Origin: Kluyveromyces lactis
Taxonomy: Eukaryota; Ascomycota; Saccharomycetes; Saccharomycetales; Saccharomycetaceae
Reading direction: 5' to 3'
DNA: 64,000 bases
Assembly (NCBI RefSeq): GCF_000002515.2
Contig: NC_006038.1
Span: 558,001-622,000, forward strand
Numbering within the stretch: the first letter of the stretch is position 1; each line of letters begins with the position of its first letter. The translations under genes were made by a program, and so were the position numbers. Under the pieces are notes generated by a model. It was not told the origin of the DNA, ran no database searches, and was given only the letters and a program-made list of their open reading frames with translations. Below, piece by piece: positions 57,326-64,000 of this stretch.

Positions 57326-59071
57326 TTATGCCTTCTTCAGTATAGTTAATGCAGTTTGGACATTGTTATAGATGGTTTCGTTGGTGTCCTTCATGTCGTT
57401 TGAGAGATTCTTCAATAACTTAGTGATTGAAGCTGTGGTGGAAAGATCATGGTTCCACTCGGTAGTATTGGTATGCAGTACAAATACTAATGCCAGTAAT
57501 TGTTTTAGGAAGCTTTCGCTCTTTGACTGTCCGATCATGTCTTGTATTTGCTGAGTTATGGAATTTTCGATCTTGATTGTATCTTTTGCCACAATATTAA
57601 GCACCAAACCCAGTTGAAGAATTACAATGTCGTCAGTATCCTGCTCTGATTCTATCTTTTCTCTCACTTTAATGATGTATGAGAGACAAGCACGTACAAT
57701 TTTTACCTTTTCCAATGGAGAAAGTAGACTCAGAAAAAATGCATGGTTAGTCAATTTTACCATAATTTTGATAGTGCAGATATCCTCAATATATGAGGAT
57801 AAATAATATAACATCTTTGGGTATAAATTTGTCATCATCTCTTCTGTAATAAATTTATCTAAATGCTGTTCAACCAGAACAAATAACCTTGGCGTAGGAT
57901 TATTCAATGACTCGATCAATTTACTGAATTCATTACTGTTTGGGTCTAGGTGAAACTCCCATAGTGTAAATGTGAGATCTTGGGGATTTGTTTCAGCCCG
58001 CTGAACAAAATCCGTGTAGTTTAATTTCGTAATCTTTGAACCCTCAATAAGTTTTGGATTTTCTGTAAGAGAGGAACAAGTCATTAGGAGAGGTGATAAC
58101 TGTTGCCATTGAGGGGCACTTCGCGGCAGTGGTACTAAATTAGCAATCCAAAGTTGTAAATAACTCATGACATTGTTCTCAGGGTTAATTTGCTGCAAAA
58201 ACCAGTTCCATACTTCATTGCTTTTATACTTTTGAGTATAACTTGTCAACTCTGTATTGTTGAGTAATAGTAAACAACAGCTAATCAGTTTTACGACAAA
58301 TAACTTTTCATCACTAGTAGTGAATGGTAAGAAATCCAGATCATCTTCGAACTTAAGCCCTTCTCCGAGTGTTTTTAATTGATTAACGTGAATGACGGAA
58401 TTGGAATCATTAAAAGAAGTATTGTGATGTTGAGCATCCAAAATACCTTCATTATTTTCATCATCCTCATCGACATTTGATGCTTCTTCTTGTAGCTCTT
58501 CATCACTTTGAAACTCTTTTTTCAATAATGTACGTGTTCTTCCGTATCTCACCTGGCTCACTGCTGAAGTGGAGACCACTTTAAGACATTGAATTTGGCT
58601 ATAAGTCGATATTACATCGTCGGAGTCTTTCAATGACGAAATCATCGAGGAGATACTGTCAATTGTACTTTGAAACTCATGAATCTCAGAATCATTATCA
58701 ACAGCTTCTTCAACATCTTTCATATCGTCATTGTCGACTGTTATTCGTTTATGAAGCCTTGTCACTTTACGTTTCTTCTTCATAGATGTCGACCCCATAC
58801 CATCCAAAATATCGAATGGATCAGCTTCAATTGTCTTTGAATCACGGTTTTCAAATGACTCGTATTTATGAGAGGAAGACACATACTCTTCTCTGACAGG
58901 AGCCATGGGAGAAGTCTCATAAGTTCTATCTAAATCTGTTGATAAACTTGTTTCTTCCTCGTCAGTTGAAGTGAAATTGTCCTCATCGCTTAACTCATTG
59001 TCTTTTTTATTCAAATGTCGCCTCGCCAAGGCTTGAAATTTCCCATAGTGACCATAAACTCTCGTCTTCAT
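57326..59071 (-). CDS. RAD61: Cohesin release factor Wapl (Rad61/Wpl1)
   Basis: This 581-residue Wapl-family protein opens cohesin rings and counteracts Eco1-dependent cohesion; the Eco1 gene is also in this window. The start MKTRVYGHYGKFQALARRH is the conserved N-terminal motif of yeast Wpl1 that contacts Pds5/Scc3. An acidic, Ser-rich linker (about 25-200) follows. The helical Wapl domain then runs from about residue 240 to the end (LKTLGEGLKFEDDLDFLPF, LFVVKLISCCLLLLNNTEL-like, VSYIIKVREK). S. cerevisiae Rad61 is 647 residues. The assignment is supported by position beside PSF1 and DAD1 (YDR014W between YDR013W and YDR016C). Confidence 0.92.
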   Translation of the reverse strand: MKTRVYGHYGKFQALARRHLNKKDNELSDEDNFTSTDEEETSLSTDLDRTYETSPMAPVREEYVSSSHKYESFENRDSKTIEADPFDILDGMGSTSMKKKRKVTRLHKRITVDNDDMKDVEEAVDNDSEIHEFQSTIDSISSMISSLKDSDDVISTYSQIQCLKVVSTSAVSQVRYGRTRTLLKKEFQSDEELQEEASNVDEDDENNEGILDAQHHNTSFNDSNSVIHVNQLKTLGEGLKFEDDLDFLPFTTSDEKLFVVKLISCCLLLLNNTELTSYTQKYKSNEVWNWFLQQINPENNVMSYLQLWIANLVPLPRSAPQWQQLSPLLMTCSSLTENPKLIEGSKITKLNYTDFVQRAETNPQDLTFTLWEFHLDPNSNEFSKLIESLNNPTPRLFVLVEQHLDKFITEEMMTNLYPKMLYYLSSYIEDICTIKIMVKLTNHAFFLSLLSPLEKVKIVRACLSYIIKVREKIESEQDTDDIVILQLGLVLNIVAKDTIKIENSITQQIQDMIGQSKSESFLKQLLALVFVLHTNTTEWNHDLSTTASITKLLKNLSNDMKDTNETIYNNVQTALTILKKA

Positions 59072-59135
59072 TTATCAGAACCTCCCAATGGGCTTTGTTG
59101 GTTTGCTTCCCCTTGTTTTCTTTGTTGTAATTTGT

Positions 59136-59141
59136 TCGCGT
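59136..59141 (-). promoter_or_regulatory. MluI-box-like site in the divergent RAD61-PSF1 promoter
   Basis: ACGCGA on the minus strand is the same MCB-like variant seen upstream of CDC8. It lies in the 258-bp divergent promoter, 65 bp from RAD61 and 189 bp from PSF1. Both genes act in S phase. Short match; support is contextual. Confidence 0.4.
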
Positions 59142-59329
59142 CTAAACAGTATCGTTTCACGTTAAAGTCCTTAAATTTTACGTGTTTTCCTCAAAGCGAT
59201 TTCAATCTAGAGAAGAGAAAAGCTATGAACAACTTTTACAGAGATAACACAGAGGGAAAAGAACGTGCTAAAAGACCTGGAACTGGATTCAAGTCATTGG
59301 TTTTGATTATCATTGCCATAGTACCGAAA

Positions 59330-59965
59330 ATGTACGGAGATCTCGCTAACAAGTTGATACTAGAAGCAAAGAGAACGCAACAGTTATCTCAAGCTGGATT
59401 CAACAAACAGCAATTACCAGTATATCAAGACGAGCTAGTCCGTGGCATCCTGAAAGAGGTTGGATCCCTCAAGAAGAACGTGGATTACCTACGAGAACAG
59501 CAGCTTACTGATCAGGATAACAAAGTCGCTCAATGCCAGTACGTCGTTGCTATGCTTTCGATGGAAAGAAACAAAAGATGTCTATTAGCATACCAAAAGA
59601 TGAGAAGTGAGATGCTAGACTCAATGGTTTGGGATAACAACGGGATGGAATTTTCTTCTGCCATATCAAACCACCCGAATCTATCATCGTTTGATTCCTC
59701 TGTTTTATCACATGCAGAACAAGAGTATCTCAAAGAGTATGCACAACTACTTACCGAATTGAAATCGGGAGAACTCTCAGAAATCGATTTGACTGGGATG
59801 TTACAACCGCCGAGCGATGTGTTCATCGACGTACGAGTATTGAAAGATGCAGGACAAATAGAAACAGAGTACGGTGTATTCAACCTGATTAAAGATTCCC
59901 AATTTTTCGTCAGACAATCCGACGTCGAAAGACTTATACAACAAGGATATCTGCAGAAGATATAG
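59330..59965 (+). CDS. PSF1: GINS complex subunit Psf1
   Basis: This 211-residue subunit of the GINS tetramer, part of the CMG replicative helicase, is essential for origin firing and fork progression. The open frame extends far upstream to 59015, but the family start is ATG 59330: MYGDLANKLILEAKRTQQL aligns with S. cerevisiae MYGDLGNKLVLEAKRTKQL (208 residues). The alpha-helical A domain contains AMLSMERNKRCLLAYQKMRSEMLDSMVW. The C-terminal B domain, DVFIDVRVLKDAGQIETEYG through RQSDVERLIQQGYLQKI, is nearly identical to S. cerevisiae. It is divergent from RAD61, whereas in S. cerevisiae the two (YDR013W, YDR014W) are tandem, so this gene is locally inverted. Confidence 0.97.
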   Translation: MYGDLANKLILEAKRTQQLSQAGFNKQQLPVYQDELVRGILKEVGSLKKNVDYLREQQLTDQDNKVAQCQYVVAMLSMERNKRCLLAYQKMRSEMLDSMVWDNNGMEFSSAISNHPNLSSFDSSVLSHAEQEYLKEYAQLLTELKSGELSEIDLTGMLQPPSDVFIDVRVLKDAGQIETEYGVFNLIKDSQFFVRQSDVERLIQQGYLQKI

Positions 59966-60367
59966 CAAGGCAGCTTTTTTCGCCGAATTCTGCACCTTTC
60001 ATTGCAATTCTGTAGATATCATTGCTGGTGATATTGCTGATGCAACCGTTCCAAATGCAACTAACTAGCTTTACCTCACTTTCACTATGGGGAATGCACG
60101 ATTTCTTTTTGGATTTCTTTTTCTTGCAGCTCATCGCCTTCAAAAATTTTTCAGTTTTGTATTTAAGGCAACGAGGCATAAGTAACAGAACAGTACTTGA
60201 TCTGGAACCAACTTGTTAGAACGGTTATTGGTTTGATTGCATTGAGTATAGTGTACAGCTTATTGGGATATAATATTTGTCACCATACATATACCAAGAC
60301 TTGTGTTTCATCTTTAGTCTAATTGTTGAGCATATCTTTCCTAATTGTAAAGCTAATAAAATAAAGG
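59966..60367 (+). other. PSF1-HMT1 intergenic region
   Basis: These 402 bp between co-oriented genes hold the PSF1 3' end and the HMT1 promoter, with its PAC and RRPE boxes (separate entry). No gene is supported. Confidence 0.5.
60127..60153 (-). promoter_or_regulatory. RRPE and PAC boxes upstream of HMT1
   Basis: Read on the minus strand, TGAAAAATTTTT (60142-60153) is followed four bases later by GCGATGAGCTG (60127-60137). These are textbook RRPE and PAC elements of the ribosome-biogenesis regulon, bound by Stb3 and Dot6/Tod6. They lie about 215-240 bp before the HMT1 start. PSF1, just upstream, is not a ribosome-biogenesis gene, so HMT1 is the likely target. Confidence 0.75.
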
Positions 60368-61414
60368 ATGTCCAAGACTGATGTCACTGATTCTGCTACG
60401 CAGAAAAAAGAATTGAACGAGTATGAACAACACTATTTCACCTCTTATGACCATTTCGGTATTCATGAAGAGATGTTGCAAGATACTGTGCGTACGCTTT
60501 CGTACCGTAACGCTATAGCCCAAAATAAGGACTTCTTTAAAGGTAAGGTTGTCCTAGATGTTGGATGCGGTACTGGTATTCTATCTATGTTTGCTGCAAA
60601 GAACGGTGCTAAGCATGTCATTGGTGTTGATATGTCTAGTATTATTGAAATGGCTAAGCAAATTGTTGAATTGAATGGTCTTTCAGACAAGATCACTTTG
60701 TTACGTGGTAAATTGGAAGACGTTGTGTTGCCTTATAAGAAGGTTGATATCATTATTTCCGAATGGATGGGTTACTTCTTATTATACGAATCCATGTTGG
60801 ATACCGTGTTGTATGCACGTGATAACTACTTGGTCGAAGGTGGGTTGATCTTCCCTGACAAGTGTTCCATTCACATTGCTGGTCTTGAAGATTCTAAGTA
60901 TAAGGGCGAAAAGCTGAACTTTTGGCAAGACGTTTATGGGTTCGATTACTCACCATTTATCCCATTGGTGAAAAGAGAACCTTTGGTCGATACAGTGGAA
61001 AACAGTTCTGTTAATACTACCAAATGTAAATTAATCGAATTTGATCTTAATACAGTGACTATCCCAGATTTGGCATTCCACAGCAAGTTTAAATTGCAGG
61101 CAAAGAGACAAGATTTCATTAATGGGTTGATTTCATGGTTCGATATTGAATTCCCAGCACCAAAGGGTAACAAACCTGTCACTTTCTCCACTGGTGCCCA
61201 TGCTACATACACCCATTGGAAACAAACCGTCTTCTATTTGGAAGACGATTTGGAATGTGAAGCTAATGATATCCTAGAAGGTGAATTGACCTGTTTACCA
61301 AACAAAGATAACAACAGAGATTTGGATATCAAGATCGTGTACAATTTCAAGGCCTCTGGTCCAGACGGTAAAGAAAGGTCAAGAAAGGGTACCAACACTT
61401 ACTTGATGCATTAA
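60368..61414 (+). CDS. HMT1: Major protein arginine methyltransferase (PRMT1 type)
   Basis: This 348-residue type I enzyme makes mono- and asymmetric dimethylarginine on RGG-box RNA-binding proteins such as Npl3, and on nucleolar proteins. It acts mainly in the nucleus. The SAM-binding core has motif I VVLDVGCGTGILSMFAAKNGA and post-I GVDMSSI. The double-E loop is IISEWMGYFLLYESMLDTVL, with both catalytic Glu residues. The THW loop is ATYTHWKQTVFYLE near the C-terminus. HYFTSYDHFGIHEEMLQDTVRT near residue 22 is the PRMT1 N-terminal helix. Length equals the S. cerevisiae protein (348). The PAC/RRPE pair upstream fits co-regulation with ribosome production. Confidence 0.98.
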   Translation: MSKTDVTDSATQKKELNEYEQHYFTSYDHFGIHEEMLQDTVRTLSYRNAIAQNKDFFKGKVVLDVGCGTGILSMFAAKNGAKHVIGVDMSSIIEMAKQIVELNGLSDKITLLRGKLEDVVLPYKKVDIIISEWMGYFLLYESMLDTVLYARDNYLVEGGLIFPDKCSIHIAGLEDSKYKGEKLNFWQDVYGFDYSPFIPLVKREPLVDTVENSSVNTTKCKLIEFDLNTVTIPDLAFHSKFKLQAKRQDFINGLISWFDIEFPAPKGNKPVTFSTGAHATYTHWKQTVFYLEDDLECEANDILEGELTCLPNKDNNRDLDIKIVYNFKASGPDGKERSRKGTNTYLMH

Positions 61415-62002
61415 AATAGTAGCTATGTTGTTTTTCTTACTCAGTCCATTATTTGGGGCCCTTTTTACGTAAACTATTCGTTTACTATTCCCATTGAGGC
61501 TCAGATCACCTTCAGATTATGTTTATTACTTGGTTAATTCTGAAGGAATGCAGCTCTTTCAACCTTTCAATGCCTTCGATTCCATTGTGAACTTCACTAT
61601 TATCATTAACATTAAGAAACAAAGATAAAATAAAAAGGAAATGAAAGCCCCTCTCGCAATTCCAAGCAGTTTGTAACAGTACTTAGCAACCACACCCAAT
61701 TATTTCCTGCTTAGGCTTCAAGATTATATAATTCTCTATGTATTATATTTTGCAAATTTGATAAGCATTATAGACAAATGTTCACTCCGCCTCTTGCAAT
61801 AAGAAAAAGACAACGCTCGCTAAAACAATGAATGATTTGAGAGACGCTACATAGAGATATATACGTAGAAACTAATTTTAGTCTATAAGCAGAGCTCAAG
61901 CTCTCTCACAACAAGATTGTTTTGGGATTGGGAAGAAGTAGCAATTGAATACAAAAAAATATATTTCAGACTAGTGAAGTAGAAAGAAACGTACTATTTT
62001 GT
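61415..62002. other. HMT1-RPL4 convergent intergenic region
   Basis: These 588 bp between convergent genes should hold two 3' ends. The region is AT-rich, with several TATATA-type efficiency elements (for example near 61858-61866). No RNA gene is recognised. It is long for a convergent gap in this genome, where others are 59-175 bp. Confidence 0.45.
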
Positions 62003-63094
62003 TTAATCGTGCTTCAAGGTTTCCAAAGCAGTAGCAGATGGCTTGATCTTGTTAGCTTGGTCGACCTTCTTGGAACCCAACTTTTCGGCGGCGAAGACCT
62101 TAGCGTATGGGTTCAATCTCAACAAGACTTGCTTGTTCTTCAATGGGTTCTTCTTTTGGACGTGAGTACGCTTTTGAGTGGCTTGACCAGCGGCTCTCAA
62201 GACAGATTGAATTTCAGTGGAGTTGATGATTCTGGTAACATCGGAAGTAGAGATGATGTTAGATGGCAAAGCGTAACCAGCCTTGACAGAGGCAACGGTT
62301 TCGGAACCCCAGATTTGGTCCAACTTGGAGAAAGCGGATTGAGTCCAGATAACGAATCTACCCAAGTGAGCACCTGGAGCCAATTGCAACAAACCTAAAG
62401 AGGCAACGTTAGCGGTTTCAACACCTGGAACGTTTCTGAAAGCCTTGACAACACCGTTGTCTTCGGAGTAGACAACCAATGGACCTCTTCTTTGAGTGAA
62501 TCTTCTGTTTCTGTACTTACCCTTACCAGCTCTTAGCTTCTTGGACTTGACGACCTTGATGACGTCGGAGTGAGCACCAACAGCCTTCAAAGCAGCAACA
62601 GCTTCTTTGGTCTTTTGGATGGATTGCAAGTCGTCGGAAACAACCAATGGGATGGATGGAACCTTTTCGACTCTGTGACCTCTGGCCAAAACCAAAGATG
62701 GAACAGCAGAGGCAGCAATAGCAGAAGCAGTAGCGTATCTCTTTTCGTTTTGGTTAACCTTAACGTTCCACTTTCTCCAGGTCTTGGTTGGAGCGAACAT
62801 ACGACCACCACGACACATGTTACCGAAAGCAGCTTGACCGGATCTGTGGGTACCACCACCACCAACACGTGGAATACGGGCAACAGCACGACCAGTACCC
62901 CAAGATTCAGCAGAGGTTTGGTGACCAGCCTTTTCGGAAACAGCATAAGCTTGTCTCTTGTTCTTGTTGACAGATGTGAACACAGAGTGAACGATATCTG
63001 GACGAATTGGAGCACGGAAAACGGCTGGCAATGGCAAATCGGTAGAGGTGGTCTCACCGTTCAAAGATAGAACTGCAACTTGAGGAATAGACAT
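62003..63094 (-). CDS. RPL4: 60S ribosomal protein L4 (uL4)
   Basis: This 363-residue large-subunit protein has a globular body on the surface and a long loop reaching the polypeptide exit tunnel. The open frame extends to 63157, but the conserved start is [14 protein letters not shown] at 63092-63094. Conserved blocks include [21 protein letters not shown], the tunnel loop region [38 protein letters not shown], and [24 protein letters not shown]. The Lys-rich C-terminal extension binds neighbouring subunit partners. S. cerevisiae has two copies (RPL4A/YBR031W, RPL4B/YDR012W, 362 residues); this locus merges the neighbourhoods of both. Codon bias is extreme. No intron is present, as in S. cerevisiae. 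Confidence 0.99.
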   Translation of the reverse strand: MSIPQVAVLSLNGETTSTDLPLPAVFRAPIRPDIVHSVFTSVNKNKRQAYAVSEKAGHQTSAESWGTGRAVARIPRVGGGGTHRSGQAAFGNMCRGGRMFAPTKTWRKWNVKVNQNEKRYATASAIAASAVPSLVLARGHRVEKVPSIPLVVSDDLQSIQKTKEAVAALKAVGAHSDVIKVVKSKKLRAGKGKYRNRRFTQRRGPLVVYSEDNGVVKAFRNVPGVETANVASLGLLQLAPGAHLGRFVIWTQSAFSKLDQIWGSETVASVKAGYALPSNIISTSDVTRIINSTEIQSVLRAAGQATQKRTHVQKKNPLKNKQVLLRLNPYAKVFAAEKLGSKKVDQANKIKPSATALETLKHD

Positions 63095-63216
63095 TACTGA
63101 TAGGTAATCAAATGGACTTGATGATGGGGAGGGAGAAAGTAAAACTTTGTAATGCAAAAGATCTAAATTATACCAAATTAACTATTGTTGAAAAGTTTTC
63201 TTCTCTTGTGGGCATC

Positions 63217-63332
63217 GAAATTTTTCACTTTTTTATATCTGAAAAATTTCATCCACGATGCACTTTGAAAGAAATTTTTCTTTTGCGATATGGGTCATTG
63301 TGTACGGGATGAGGGTTGGTTCTAGTCACGTG
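63217..63332. promoter_or_regulatory. RPL4 promoter: three RRPE-like boxes, a Rap1-like site and a Cbf1-type E-box
   Basis: Reading away from the RPL4 start: GAAATTTTTCA (63217-63227) and its inverse TGAAAAATTTC (63240-63250), then GAAATTTTTC (63271-63280), are RRPE-type sites. TGTGTACGGGATG (63299-63311) matches the Rap1 consensus at 10 of 13 positions. GTCACGTGAT (CACGTG at 63327-63332) is a Cbf1-type E-box. Rap1 and, in several non-WGD yeasts, Cbf1 are known to control ribosomal protein genes. The three RRPE copies are more typical of biogenesis genes. Confidence 0.55.
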
Positions 63333-63390
63333 ATTAATTGTGTGGATATACGTTTATATTCATGTGTATATATGCTCGGATGCAGCTATC

Positions 63391-64000
63391 CTACCTGACT
63401 CGATTTAGGATCTGCTTCTCAGAGTTTATCAGTAATTCTATTTGTTGCAAGTTGTAAGTTTTAAGGTCTGACGGCAGTTTTGCGTACTTCTTGGCAGCAC
63501 ATATTTGTTTCAGTAACCTTTTCCCGTCGCCTGATAGTTTGGCTTCCAACAGTGGTAGTTTCTTGGCAAGTTTCTCTACATCTCCTCTGGCGCTCGAAAG
63601 GTTCTTGTACATTGATGGAGACATTGTCAGTAGGTTCAAGATAGCTAGGAGCACATCATTCGGTTTTCCGGAGTGTTTTAGGTGGACGTATCCCCAGGCG
63701 TCATTTTCTTCTGGGGTTTCTTCCGAAGAAAGTTCTGAGGACGTCGAATCAGAGTCGGAGGCTGGGGACTCGTTCTCGTTCTCCTCCTCTTCTCCCTCTT
63801 CTCCCTCTTCCTCCTCTTCCTCCTCTTCTGACTCCTCTCTTGTTGCCTCGTACCACTCTTTGTACACCGCATGTACTTCATCCTCCCACCATTCCATCCT
63901 ATCTCCAATCCGTTTGGAATTCTTTTGTCCATACTCCACCAACTCTTCCGATAAATCAACTACATCGTGTGGATTATCCTCGATGCAAAATCCGTACCTG
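63391..64000 (-). CDS. RKM3: Ribosomal lysine methyltransferase Rkm3, C-terminal part (partial)
   Basis: About 202 C-terminal residues are visible, and the frame runs open through the right window edge. The first visible residues, RYGFCIEDNPHDVVDL, match the end of a SET domain of the Rkm/SETD6 type, where a YGF...NNP-like motif is common; the following segment resembles the Rubisco-LSMT substrate-binding region. A strongly acidic insert (Glu-rich, then Ser/Asp-rich, residues about 55-100 of the visible part) precedes a helical C-terminus (LAKKLPLLEAKLSGDGKRLL). S. cerevisiae RKM3 (YBR030W) methylates ribosomal protein Rpl42 and lies next to RPL4A, so position supports the call strongly. The sequence match alone would be only moderate. 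Confidence 0.8.
   Translation of the reverse strand, partial: RYGFCIEDNPHDVVDLSEELVEYGQKNSKRIGDRMEWWEDEVHAVYKEWYEATREESEEEEEEEEGEEGEEEENENESPASDSDSTSSELSSEETPEENDAWGYVHLKHSGKPNDVLLAILNLLTMSPSMYKNLSSARGDVEKLAKKLPLLEAKLSGDGKRLLKQICAAKKYAKLPSDLKTYNLQQIELLINSEKQILNRVR

Noticed and set aside
62570-63070. Long open frames opposite or within RPL4 (for example plus-strand 62570-63070 and minus-strand 62587-63057)
   Set aside because: They are shadows of a strongly codon-biased ribosomal protein gene; biased codons leave other frames open. They show no family resemblance.
1-64000. CRISPR array, phage or plasmid-type system
   Set aside because: This is a yeast nuclear segment. No spaced direct-repeat array or bacterial-type genes were seen.

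Overview
The window is a compact, almost intron-free nuclear segment of a budding yeast in the Saccharomycetaceae. It carries 28 protein genes (two cut by the window ends), six tRNA genes and one probable solo LTR. Nearly every gene is a clear orthologue of a Saccharomyces cerevisiae gene. Gene order shows a lineage that did not undergo the yeast whole-genome duplication (WGD): genes found on two separate chromosomes in S. cerevisiae are interleaved here in one row, with matching strands. The 301-residue Sec14 protein matches my memory of the Kluyveromyces lactis protein, so K. lactis or a close relative is the best guess. That species call is from memory only.

Layout. (1) 1-1391: start of RPA135 (Pol I subunit), then tRNA-Lys. 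(2) 3.5-18 kb: CWP1, YJU2, YJU3, MBR1/ISF1, NAM7, BUD2, SEC14, which merges the S. cerevisiae blocks YKL096W-YKL092C and YMR081C-YMR079W. (3) 18.6-26.2 kb: PTK2-type kinase, PEX1, APS2, CDC8, which merges YKL198C-YKL197C with YJR059W-YJR057W, followed by tRNA-Tyr. (4) 26.9-29.4 kb: CDC14 and ECO1 (YFR028C, YFR027W), then a solo LTR beside tRNA-Ala. (5) 30.8-64 kb: DAS2, TCM62, GCV1, a SAM3/MMP1-type permease, QDR3, CST26, FAT1, FIG1, ATP3, the tRNA-Arg/tRNA-Asp pair, KCS1, DAD1, tRNA-Ile, a gene-free gap, FEX, PDX3, RAD61, PSF1, HMT1, RPL4 and the C-terminal part of RKM3. Block 5 interleaves YDR020C-YDR012W with YBR044C-YBR030W.

Functions are ordinary housekeeping: ribosome production (RPA135, RPL4, RKM3, HMT1), mRNA processing and decay (YJU2, NAM7), DNA replication and chromosome segregation (CDC8, PSF1, ECO1, RAD61, DAD1, CDC14), lipid metabolism (YJU3, SEC14, CST26, FAT1), mitochondria (ATP3, TCM62, GCV1, MBR1), peroxisomes (PEX1) and transport (SAM3, QDR3, FEX, PTK2). 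Several promoters carry readable regulatory code: PAC/RRPE at RPA135 and HMT1, repeated RRPE at RPL4, pheromone response elements at FIG1, MluI-box-type sites at ECO1, CDC8 and RAD61/PSF1, and a Gcn4/Bas1 site at GCV1.

I found no wholly new system. The places most worth a second look are the roughly 2-kb gene-free stretch at 53.1-55.1 kb with a cluster of inverted repeats, the CATGTG cluster next to PEX1, the cysteine motifs in the MBR1-family protein, and the tRNA genes sitting at most of the synteny-block junctions.
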